Assembly: GCA_964472265.1 (NCBI GenBank)
Contig: CAYYJO010000020.1
Coordinates: 1 to 32,052, forward strand
From: JAGNLA01 sp964472265
Lineage (GTDB): Bacteria; Caldisericota; Caldisericia; JAAYUI01
DNA: 32,052 nucleotides
Direction of reading: 5' to 3'
Of this stretch, positions 1-6,897 are shown piece by piece. The notes beneath the pieces were generated by a model. It searched no databases and was not told the origin of the DNA. It saw nothing but the letters and a program-made list of their open reading frames with translations. A program made the translations under genes and the position numbers. How positions within the stretch are numbered: the first letter of the stretch is position 1; each line of letters opens with the position of its first letter.

Positions 1-170
1 GACCTGTTTTTGTTACAAGCATAACCAAAGCACTTTTTTCTATTGTATGCAGAATCCAATAATCTCCAACACTGTTCCGTCACAGCTCTTTTTCCAGATA
101 TAAAAACGTTGGGTATCCTAAAGCATTAATTGAACTGTCGACTGTGTTGTCCGGGTCGTATAGAACCTTC
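1..170 (-). other. Coding-like tail beyond the RHS fragment, out of frame and interrupted
   Basis: On the minus strand a second reading frame takes over just after the RHS core motif, at about position 170. It reads VLYDPDNTVDSSINALGYP and continues to TGA at 80-82. After that TGA the same frame stays open to the left edge of the window and includes GDYWILHTIEKSALVML. Both stretches look protein-like, but neither has a start codon. This may be the original RHS C-terminal tail and a following small gene, displaced by a frameshift near 165-175. The left edge cuts it off. The call rests only on amino-acid composition, so confidence is low. Confidence 0.25.
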
Positions 171-653
171 AATGGGAGCAAAGCCAGAAGGATCAGCAAA
201 TGAGATTGGGTTCTGGCCACAATAGATATACCTGTTCTGTGAAATGGGTGATCCAGCATCTCCACGGTAGGAGTCCTTGGTTGTGAATCTTGCTGTGACA
301 GGATCATAATACCTCTGCTGTGCAAAATAGAGGCCTGTTTCTGAGTCATAATATGTTCCACCAAAGCCAAGAGGCATATAGATGGTTGGAGCTGAATTGG
401 ATATCCTCTCTCCATATGGTCCCCACTGGTAGTTGGCAACTACTGTTCCTGAGGTGTCCATAAGTCCCATGCATGAACCAAGTGAGTCTGTTATGAGATA
501 GTATGTCACCTGGTCTCCTCCACCTCTTGATCCAGGGTCTATGATGATGCGGTGAGGCTGGAAGTAGATGGTTTTGAGGATAACACTGTGGTTTGAAGCC
601 TGCATGTGTGTTTCACACCAGAGACCAAACAACACTACTGCATCAGAGATCAT
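126..653 (-). CDS. RHS repeat-associated core domain fragment (orphan RHS tip)
   Basis: The 175 residues contain the typical end of an RHS/YD-repeat core: YYLITDSLGSCMGLMDTSG, YGERIS, GLYFAQQRYYDPVTARFTTKD and the boundary sequence NRYIYCGQNPISFADPSGF. In full RHS proteins this marks where the encapsulating shell ends and a variable C-terminal toxin begins. Only about 130 residues of core are present against well over a thousand in a complete shell, there is no secretion signal, and the frame opens only nine bases before the ATG at 653. This is therefore a 5'-truncated orphan tip. The tail after DPSGF is only 16 residues, and a better-looking tail lies in another frame, so a frameshift at the core/tail junction is possible. 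Family recognition is firm. Expression and function are doubtful. Confidence 0.8.
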   Translation of the reverse strand: MISDAVVLFGLWCETHMQASNHSVILKTIYFQPHRIIIDPGSRGGGDQVTYYLITDSLGSCMGLMDTSGTVVANYQWGPYGERISNSAPTIYMPLGFGGTYYDSETGLYFAQQRYYDPVTARFTTKDSYRGDAGSPISQNRYIYCGQNPISFADPSGFAPIEGSIRPGQHSRQFN

Positions 654-681
654 CAGTAAAAATTAGGATTCTTCATAGCGC

Positions 682-1853
682 TTAAGTATGGGTTGTTATT
701 GACAAAACCCCTTCAGAAGTATAGGCATACAGGTTTGCCTGATCCGATATTACACAATATAGTTTACCTGGTACCGTATCCAACTCTTCAATCCAATACC
801 AGTCGTTTATTTTTTGTCAAAATTTCTTTTTATTGTAATTATGCGCGATGAATTATCAACAACAGCTGAATACACATTGTAAAAAGAAGGATCAAGCTCT
901 AGTTCAAATTTTAGGTTGTAAACATTAATGATTTGTTTAGAAAATGTATCTTTATACCTAAAAATACCTTTATTAGAAATGTAAATAAATCCATTATTAA
1001 ACCTTACACTGTTATGTGTCAAGTCAGGCTCTTTATATATCATCGTTATATCTGGAAGCATTTGAATTGATTTGACTACTTTTGTATTTTCCTCGAAAAC
1101 TAAGAAATAATTATTGTTATATATAGCATCATTGTCGATCCACAGCGGTTTTGAAAAATCAAACTTATCAGGTTTGAAATTAACCTTCGAATAATCAATG
1201 TCAACCGAATCACTTGGATCAAGTATGTTGTATATCGATGCGCCATCAAAAACCATATTTGGGTTATCTGCTTCAACGAAGGGCTTCTCTCTTCTTATAT
1301 CTTTTAACAGTTCCCCTTCGACATTAAGGATCTGCAATCTTTTCCTGTCATATGACTGCAAAGCAAATTCAGACTGATTATTAAAATAATTTGTAGAGAA
1401 ATTGGATCTAAAATAGACGCATTCTGTTGCTAACTCGAATTTCTTTTTAAAGCCCACTTTTTCGTCAACACTCTCATATACCAATAAAGTAGCAGGATTG
1501 GTTTTAACAGTAACAAGTAAGAATAAGTTTCTACCATAAGTAGTACTCTTATAATCAACTAATTCACCTGGTAAATCAATAGATTTCATTATTTTGTTTC
1601 TTCTGCAATCATGAAAGATAGTTATTCTTTTATCTTGATAGAAGATCGGCTTAACCATTGATTTTGCTTCAGAGTCGAAAGACCTAAAGAAATCAAGCTG
1701 TTTTTCACCATTTAAACAAAGATTATTGGATCGAACTTTATACCAAACATTATTTGGTTTAGTAATAACCAATAATACGAGGAATAACCCCAATACCAAC
1801 GCTATAAATATACCTGATAGCGCAATCATTCTCATGGTCCTTTTTGTTGTCAT
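682..1853 (-). CDS. Membrane-anchored hypothetical protein, interrupted near its 3' end (possible RHS-associated partner)
   Basis: The uninterrupted ORF runs from ATG 1853 to TAA 807-809 (348 residues). Residues 10-31 form one strong transmembrane segment after a short basic start. The rest is Tyr/Asn/Asp-rich with many short beta-strand-like stretches, suggesting an extracytoplasmic beta-propeller-like domain. I recognise no family. At the end the frame meets an A6 run (minus strand, 815-810) directly before the stop. One extra A would give a coding-like extension starting INDWYWIEELDTVPG and ending at TAA 682-684, about 42 residues further. The 3' end is therefore either frameshifted or slippage-dependent. 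The gene lies 17 bases after a toxin-tail-like ORF and before the RHS tip, where RHS immunity genes usually sit. That role is inference only. Codon use is much more AT-rich than in the genes from 4.7 kb on. Confidence 0.6.
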
Positions 1854-1869
1854 TCAAATACCCATCCAA

Positions 1870-2151
1870 TTATGGTATAATAATTACATCATACTGATGC
1901 AACTGCTTTCTGTAAAGCCAACCCCTTTGTAGTTTGTCGGTAGTATTATCGATATTTATTTCTGGGTTATTGTATCTACCATTCCATCTTATACGTCCCC
2001 AAAATGATTGATTTTTACCAAACGCCTTTTTCATTATATACGCCCAATATTCACCCTGACCTGGGTTGATTCCCGGCAAAATAGGTAAAGACGAATGCAA
2101 TGGTGTGTTTTTTTGTGAATTGTAGAGAAATGCAGCAATCGCCAAAGACAA
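1870..2151 (-). CDS. Small ORF, possible truncated RHS toxin tail
   Basis: This is an unrecognised ORF of up to 93 residues. A TTG at 2151 is the only start-like codon near its 5' end and has no convincing ribosome binding site. The first part, to about 2120, probably is not native, because the opposite strand there codes for the truncated PQQ protein. The remainder (INPGQGEYWAYIMKKAFGK, then FWGRIRWNGRYNNPEINID) is Trp/Tyr/Arg/Asn-rich and coding-like, as many polymorphic toxin tails are. It is followed 17 bases later by the membrane-anchored gene ending at 682. The arrangement would fit a toxin tail with an immunity partner whose RHS shell has been lost. No family match can be claimed. Confidence 0.3.
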   Translation of the reverse strand: MSLAIAAFLYNSQKNTPLHSSLPILPGINPGQGEYWAYIMKKAFGKNQSFWGRIRWNGRYNNPEINIDNTTDKLQRGWLYRKQLHQYDVIIIP

Positions 2152-4158
2152 GCTGTACCAAATGCGGGATAGTTTGTCGTGCTACAGTCTAAATGAAATA
2201 AAGGAGGTCGCTTCATATCCTGAATTCCACGGCAGTTATGTATCGTGCTGTGGAGACAAGCTGTTTGTTATCGATGGAGGGGATCTTGTCTGTCTAGCCT
2301 CCAGGAGTGGCCTAAAATTCGACAGGAATTTTGTAGACTGCGGGTCGCTATCCCCTGGTTCATTAAAAAACAGTGATATGACAATTGAAAATGTCGGTCA
2401 GGCTACGATTGACGCTAAAGTTACAACAGATTCACCTAATTTCATAACCAGCCCAAACATCAAACTCGAAGGCGGAAAGAGTTTAAAATTGAGCATTGCA
2501 TTCGATCTTTCAAAATACTCTCAGAGCATCCCGACTCCTTTATCAACTACACTCAAAATCTCCTGGAAAGACCATGAGTGCAGGATTCTGGTTAGAGGGC
2601 TTGCAGATTCATCGGTTGAGACGAAGTATTCATGCAAAGACATCATTGGTCTCCCGCCATGGCTCAATATTGGCGTCAATGCCGACTGCACATTGAAGAA
2701 AGCAAGATATAAGCAAACAAGGCACTATAAAAATGCTCGCCTTTTAAAAGACAAGATTGTCAGCTTTGAGGCAGGCAAAGTCAACGTCTATTCCAATTCT
2801 GGGAATTTCCAAATCCTTGCCACCTACAAATACGATCTTCCATCAGTCATAACACCCATTCCAGATTATTTGGGCAATATTTATTTGAGCAATGTTGATA
2901 AATTTGAGCTCACAAAAATGGATGTGATGACTGGCAAACAGCTGTGGACATACAAAATAACAAAAACAGATGACAAGAGGTATGGCAATTTTGATGTGCT
3001 TCCTGATAATGGCAAGATATATGTCATGACCTCAAAACAACTCCGTTGTATCGATGGAACCAATGGCAAACAACTATGGGAGTTTGCAGTTAAAGGAGGA
3101 GAAGAAGAATCCAACGATGAAAGCAATCAGATACCAATAAGCTTTGGTTCGATTTGCGTCGACGGTGGCAAGGTGTTTGTGCCAGTCTATTACATGAACC
3201 GTGGATTTGTATTGAACTGTATTGATGGAAATTCTGGTAACATTTTATGGGCGTCTCAAAACATTAGCATGGAATTCTACTATTATTCTCACTTAAACGG
3301 AACTTACCTATATGCAGACAAAATTCTGGTTTATTCTGGATTTCGGTACAGGTACGGTGGCAGAGACTACATGAACGTTTTTAACAAGACAACTGGGGAA
3401 TTGGAGTATTCGATTGTAGCGATGCCAAACAACTGGCTTGTTGAAAATGGGATGCTCAGGACAAGCTCAGGATACTATGAAATCAATACAGGCAAGTTTA
3501 TAATCGGAACATTGGACAATCAATGCATGGAACGAATAGGAAATCTCGTTTTTAAAGTTAAGGGTTACTATAACAATGCAATATTTGCCAACGATATCGT
3601 TACCGGGGAAACCGTTGCCCAAATCAATGGTTCAAGATACATTGAGGATCATGATTCAATTGCCATCGTTGACGGCAATGTCTTCATTAAAAGCCTTGAT
3701 TATTCTGATAATGGGGATAACAAAGGATGGTTTGTATTCTCACCAATCGCGTCCAAAATTGAGTATCAGTCAGGTTCTGCCAATATGAAGGCTGATGGAA
3801 AGAATGTGGTATTGAAAGTGAGACCGGAAATAACAAACGGCAACTTTTACATTCCGGTTTTAAGCCTTTGTGAGCAGACTGGCAACTCCGTTTCGCACAC
3901 AAAGCAAGCAAAAGAATATGGCGTTCACGTCAACGGCAAGTATTATTTTTTCACCGTGGGCAGCGCAAAATACGCTGATAAAACCGTATACAACCAACAA
4001 AAAACTATCAGATAGATCCAGCTAATCCAAAAATTGTTGCCATTGCCAGAAATGACGAATTGCTAATTCCGGCAAAACTTTTGTGCAGTCTGATAGGCTT
4101 GACCTGGTCATACGATGCGAAATCAAAGATGTTCACAATTGATTGTGCACTCAAGTAA
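2126..4158 (+). pseudogene. PQQ-repeat (quinoprotein-like beta-propeller) protein with stalk domain, 5'-truncated and frameshifted
   Basis: The frame is open from 2126, upstream of the first ATG at 2162, and already codes for a propeller blade (AIAKDKLYQMRDSLSCYSLN). The signal peptide and first blades are therefore missing. A CARDH/Ig-like insert follows (about residues 50-150 from the ATG), then PQQ-like blades with motifs such as TGKQLWTYKI and IDGTNGKQLWEFAV. The C-terminus is the first half of a copper-amine-oxidase-N-like stalk domain. The frame stops at TAG 4013-4015. One extra A in the A6 run at 3999-4004 would continue it as NYQIDPANPKIVAIARND and complete the domain (IPAKLLCSLIGLTWSYDAKS) to TAA 4156-4158. 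The architecture matches the intact protein starting at 21893. Loss of the 5' end makes a non-functional relic likely, although the long intact middle suggests recent decay. Confidence 0.7.
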
Positions 4159-4442
4159 TTTGCTACGGTTCTCGCAAACATAACAGCCACTGAGCGCCTG
4201 GCAGAGCAAACGAATGCTGTAAACACCATGTATGCACAATGTTCTGGAAAAGAAAACATAGTTTCATCTGAATCGCTTGGGTATTTAAATCCATTTCTAA
4301 TCTCATTGCCCATATTCTCGAACCACGAGTCTGCGCACCAGCCATATCATCTTTTATATACCAGAGATCTAGCAAGTTTTTTTGGGAATATTCATCAAAT
4401 GCTGTAAAAATAGTATATTTTGAAGGAAATAGGCATTCGTAA
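4159..4442 (+). other. Degenerate stretch between two stalk-domain remnants
   Basis: There is no intact gene here. Two plus-strand frames are each open for 50-80 codons (one includes ERLAEQTNAVNTMYAQCSG, the other EYSSNAVKIVYFEGNRHS), but neither has a start codon and they swap over around 4380. This is what a frameshifted gene relic leading into the stalk remnant at 4443 would look like. Minus-strand ORFs over the same interval have no coding character. I cannot assign a family. Confidence 0.35.
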
Positions 4443-4582
4443 GATACGATTCCATTTGCAACAGATGAGGCACTACCCCTGGGATATATAATAAAAAGGC
4501 CAGACGCATCCCACTGCGAAAAACAGTTGAAATGCTTGGATTCAAAATAACCTGGGATGCTGAAACAAAAAAGCAACAGTGA
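4443..4582 (+). pseudogene. Remnant of a second stalk-domain (copper amine oxidase N-like) C-terminus
   Basis: The plus strand reads DTIPFATDEALPLGYII up to about 4493. After a one-base frame change at the A5 run 4493-4497 it reads KKARRIPLRKTVEMLGF and then KITWDAETKKQQ, ending at TGA 4580-4582. This matches the second half of stalk domains elsewhere in the window (for example TYVPLRFVTAALGGDVAWN in the protein starting at 21893). An in-frame TAA at 4440-4442 separates it from upstream coding-like sequence (KIVYFEGNRHS). No start codon or complete domain remains. It is a decayed gene end lying just before the terminator at 4656. Confidence 0.6.
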
Positions 4583-4655
4583 CAAGATGAGGCTGGATGA
4601 CAGTCATGATCCTCATAAACTCCATAAGGTGCTTTCTAGTTTATGAAACGATAAG

Positions 4656-4684
4656 AAAAAAACCTCCCGCAAGGGGAGGTTTTT
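4656..4684. terminator. Bidirectional intrinsic terminator
   Basis: CCTCCC (4663-4668) pairs with GGGAGG (4674-4679) around a five-base loop. The stem is flanked by seven A on the left and five T on the right, so it can terminate on either strand. It sits between the decayed plus-strand gene and the convergent metK/lipoprotein operon. Confidence 0.85.
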
Positions 4685-4700
4685 GTGTCTGGCAAACAAT

Positions 4701-5603
4701 TTATTGTTCAGCCGGATTTTTATCCAGTGGGATGACAACTGTGCCTGATTTTTTCACACTCTGGGTTTCGACTCTGAATCCGCCTGCATCGACAGTTCTC
4801 ATGCCGACAATCACCTTTTCAGGTTTCACAATATCAAGAAACTCTTTTGTTATCGAGTTCGCAGGAGCACCGTTTGTTGCAACCACATAAGTCGATGGCG
4901 CAAGTTTCCCGCGCTCTATCAGCTTTTTGCAGATGGTTTCATTGATGTCGCCGGTCAGGATTGCTGAAACGCCATCTTTCTCGATGCGAACGACACATGT
5001 TCTGGCGGTTGTGTCGTTATCAGACATGTCGATGGTCATCGGATAGAGAATATCGAATTCAACGCCATTTATTGCCCATTTTGAGCCTGCCATGACTGGC
5101 TGTGTGACGATTGAGTTGTCGGCTGCAATTTTTGAAACATTTCTTAAGTCAGCAGAATCCGAGCTGGAAAGGATGTCAAGAAATTCAACCCTGACCTTGC
5201 CCAGAAGCTCAGACATGCCAGAGATCGTCTCCGGGTTTGCAGACGGAACAATCACATAGTTCAGATACTCAATCTTTTTCTGCTTGAGAATGTCAATGAT
5301 CTTTTTTGCACCCGTCTTGTCTGATGAGCCATAGAGAACATTGAAGTACTTGTCGGTGATGAGCACAGGTGAGCCAGGAAGGGCCAGTACTTCAATGTTT
5401 GTCTGGCTTTCAAATGTCTCGCTACCTTTGCCCGGTATCAGGTTCTGGTTTGGTTTTACCTCTTCGGAAAGGTTTGGGTTGTAGTTTTGAACCGGATTGT
5501 AAGGATCGTACTTGTTGTCTTTTTTCTCCTGGACAACTTTTTCGGTAGCCCCGCATCCGGCAAGCAAAACCATCATAACAAAGGCAATGAGCAGTTTTCT
5601 CAT
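4701..5603 (-). CDS. Lipoprotein with a degenerate metallo-beta-lactamase (ComEC C-terminal-like) fold
   Basis: The protein has 300 residues. Its lipobox LLAGC ends at Cys17, so it is probably lipid-anchored outside the inner membrane. A charged, Asn/Pro-rich linker (20-65) leads to a domain whose order of motifs follows the ComEC/Rec2 competence hydrolase domain. VIVPSANPETISGM (117-130) sits where the HxHxDH metal site is expected. VSAILTGDI (212-220) matches the conserved LTGD strand. VVATNGAPANS (240-250) sits where the HHGS-type motif belongs. All expected metal-binding His residues are absent, although LTGD is kept. I infer a non-catalytic, possibly ligand-binding relative. The ATG overlaps the metK stop as ATGA (5600-5603), so the two genes are translationally coupled. 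A minus-strand reading of the terminator at 4656 follows. Confidence 0.75.
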   Translation of the reverse strand: MRKLLIAFVMMVLLAGCGATEKVVQEKKDNKYDPYNPVQNYNPNLSEEVKPNQNLIPGKGSETFESQTNIEVLALPGSPVLITDKYFNVLYGSSDKTGAKKIIDILKQKKIEYLNYVIVPSANPETISGMSELLGKVRVEFLDILSSSDSADLRNVSKIAADNSIVTQPVMAGSKWAINGVEFDILYPMTIDMSDNDTTARTCVVRIEKDGVSAILTGDINETICKKLIERGKLAPSTYVVATNGAPANSITKEFLDIVKPEKVIVGMRTVDAGGFRVETQSVKKSGTVVIPLDKNPAEQ

Positions 5604-6766
5604 CTGAGCTTTTCCGCAAGCTGCCTTGCAAGGACGGTTGTGTCTTCCCAGACAAACTCAGGGAGTCCCCTTCCAAAGTGACCGTAGTTGACGGTTTTCT
5701 TGTAAATCGGACGGCGGAGGTCAAGCCTCTCGATGATCCCTTTTGGTCTCATGTCGAAGCACTCAAGCACTGCCTTTGCGATTTTTTCATCTTCAACCTT
5801 GCCGGTTCCAAATGTTCTGATGGCAAAGTGGGTTGGTTCGGCTCTGCCGATAACGTAGCTTACTTCAGCCTGGCAGACATCGGCCAATCCTGCAGCAACG
5901 ACGTTTTTGGCCACATATCTGGTTGCGTATGAGGCTGACCTGTCAACCTTTGTCGGGTCTTTGCCCGAGAACGCTCCGCCACCGTGCGGGCAAGCGCCTC
6001 CGTAGGTGTCAACTATTATTTTTCTGCCTGTCATGCCGGTGTCCGAACACGGGCCTCCGATGACAAATTTTCCTGTCTGGTTGATGAAATACTGGACATC
6101 TGGAGCAAGAATCTCTGCCGGAACGATTGGTTTTACAACCTTTTCAACAAGTGAGTGTCTTGCAAGCTCGGAAATCTGGTGCGGGTTTGAAGGGTCAAGA
6201 ACTTCTTCGCTGTGCTGTGCGCCGAGGACAATCGACTTTATCCACTTTGCCTTGCCGTTTTCGTACTCAACGACCACCTGGGTTTTCCCGTCCGGGCCAA
6301 GCCACGGAAGGATGCCCTCTTTCCTGACGAATGCCAGCTGGCGTGCAAGTGCGTGTGCATAATGGATAGGCATGGGCATCAGTTCCGGGGTCTCGTTTGA
6401 AGCAAAGCCGTACATCATTCCCTGGTCGCCTGCACCACCAACGTCAACGCCCTGTGCGATGTCGGGCGACTGTCTGCCGATTGCATTGATGATGCCAACC
6501 GTATCGTATGTGAAGCCAAGCCACCTGTCACGGTAGCCGATGTCGTAGAGCACCGAACGGACGATTGCCGGAAGGTCAACATAGGACTTGGTCGTTATTT
6601 CGCCGCCAACCACTACAAGACCGAGGGTGACAAAAGTCTCGCAGGCTACCCTGCCGGTTGGGTCTTCTGCAAGGATGCAGTCAAGAACGCCATCTGAAAT
6701 CTGATCGGCAACCTTGTCCGGGTGACCCTCGCAAACCGATTCTGAAGCGACAAATCTTCTCTCCAT
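5600..6766 (-). CDS. metK: S-adenosylmethionine synthase (methionine adenosyltransferase)
   Basis: MetK makes S-adenosylmethionine from methionine and ATP in the cytoplasm and is a Mg/K-dependent tetramer. The 388 residues match the family length (380-400). Signature motifs are present: GHPDK at 14-18, GAGDQG at 111-116 and GGGAFSGKDPTKVDRSA at 262-278 (the P-loop-like signature). The frame stays open 22 codons further upstream, but ATG 6766 is chosen because AGGAGG lies six bases before it and the protein then begins MERRFVASESVCEGHPDK, as the family does. A sigma-70 promoter lies about 40 bases upstream, leaving a leader of only some 30 bases. The lipoprotein gene downstream overlaps by four bases. 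Confidence 0.98.
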   Translation of the reverse strand: MERRFVASESVCEGHPDKVADQISDGVLDCILAEDPTGRVACETFVTLGLVVVGGEITTKSYVDLPAIVRSVLYDIGYRDRWLGFTYDTVGIINAIGRQSPDIAQGVDVGGAGDQGMMYGFASNETPELMPMPIHYAHALARQLAFVRKEGILPWLGPDGKTQVVVEYENGKAKWIKSIVLGAQHSEEVLDPSNPHQISELARHSLVEKVVKPIVPAEILAPDVQYFINQTGKFVIGGPCSDTGMTGRKIIVDTYGGACPHGGGAFSGKDPTKVDRSASYATRYVAKNVVAAGLADVCQAEVSYVIGRAEPTHFAIRTFGTGKVEDEKIAKAVLECFDMRPKGIIERLDLRRPIYKKTVNYGHFGRGLPEFVWEDTTVLARQLAEKLR

Positions 6767-6804
6767 GTCGAACCTCCTATGGGGGGAAATGTAAAATCGG
6801 ATTG

Positions 6805-6832
6805 ATGATAGCAAAAACTGCCCCCCTGTCAA
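6805..6832 (-). promoter_or_regulatory. sigma-70 promoter of metK
   Basis: The minus strand carries TTGACA (6832-6827), 16 bases, then TATCAT (6810-6805), followed about 40 bases later by the metK ATG with its AGGAGG. The spacer contains a G6 run. A second possible -10, TATAAT at 6873-6868, has only a weak -35 (TTGCGT). Confidence 0.7.
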
Positions 6833-6897
6833 GTTTTGAACCCTTGGGGGAAAGCCTCATCAATTCTATTATATTCCCTCTTGACCAAAACGCAATA

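Noticed and set aside
3998..4015. Programmed -1 ribosomal frameshift at the A6 run of the PQQ/stalk gene
   Set aside because: The zero-frame codons are CAA AAA ACT, so the classical X XXY YYZ heptamer is out of register, and I see no clear downstream stem or upstream Shine-Dalgarno stimulator. The gene also lacks its 5' end. Decay or slippage is more likely.
4163..4585. Minus-strand ORF of 140 codons between the stalk remnants and the terminator
   Set aside because: The plus strand of the same DNA codes for a recognisable stalk-domain end, and the minus ORF shows no motif and no ribosome binding site.
6767..6832. Upstream start for metK adding 22 residues
   Set aside because: It has no ribosome binding site, contains the metK promoter, and gives an N-terminus unlike any MetK. 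ATG 6766 has AGGAGG at the right distance.
6767..6897. SAM riboswitch upstream of metK
   Set aside because: The predicted start lies about 30 bases before the ATG, leaving no room. I see no SAM-riboswitch core helices, and the whole gap to the next gene is only about 130 bases.
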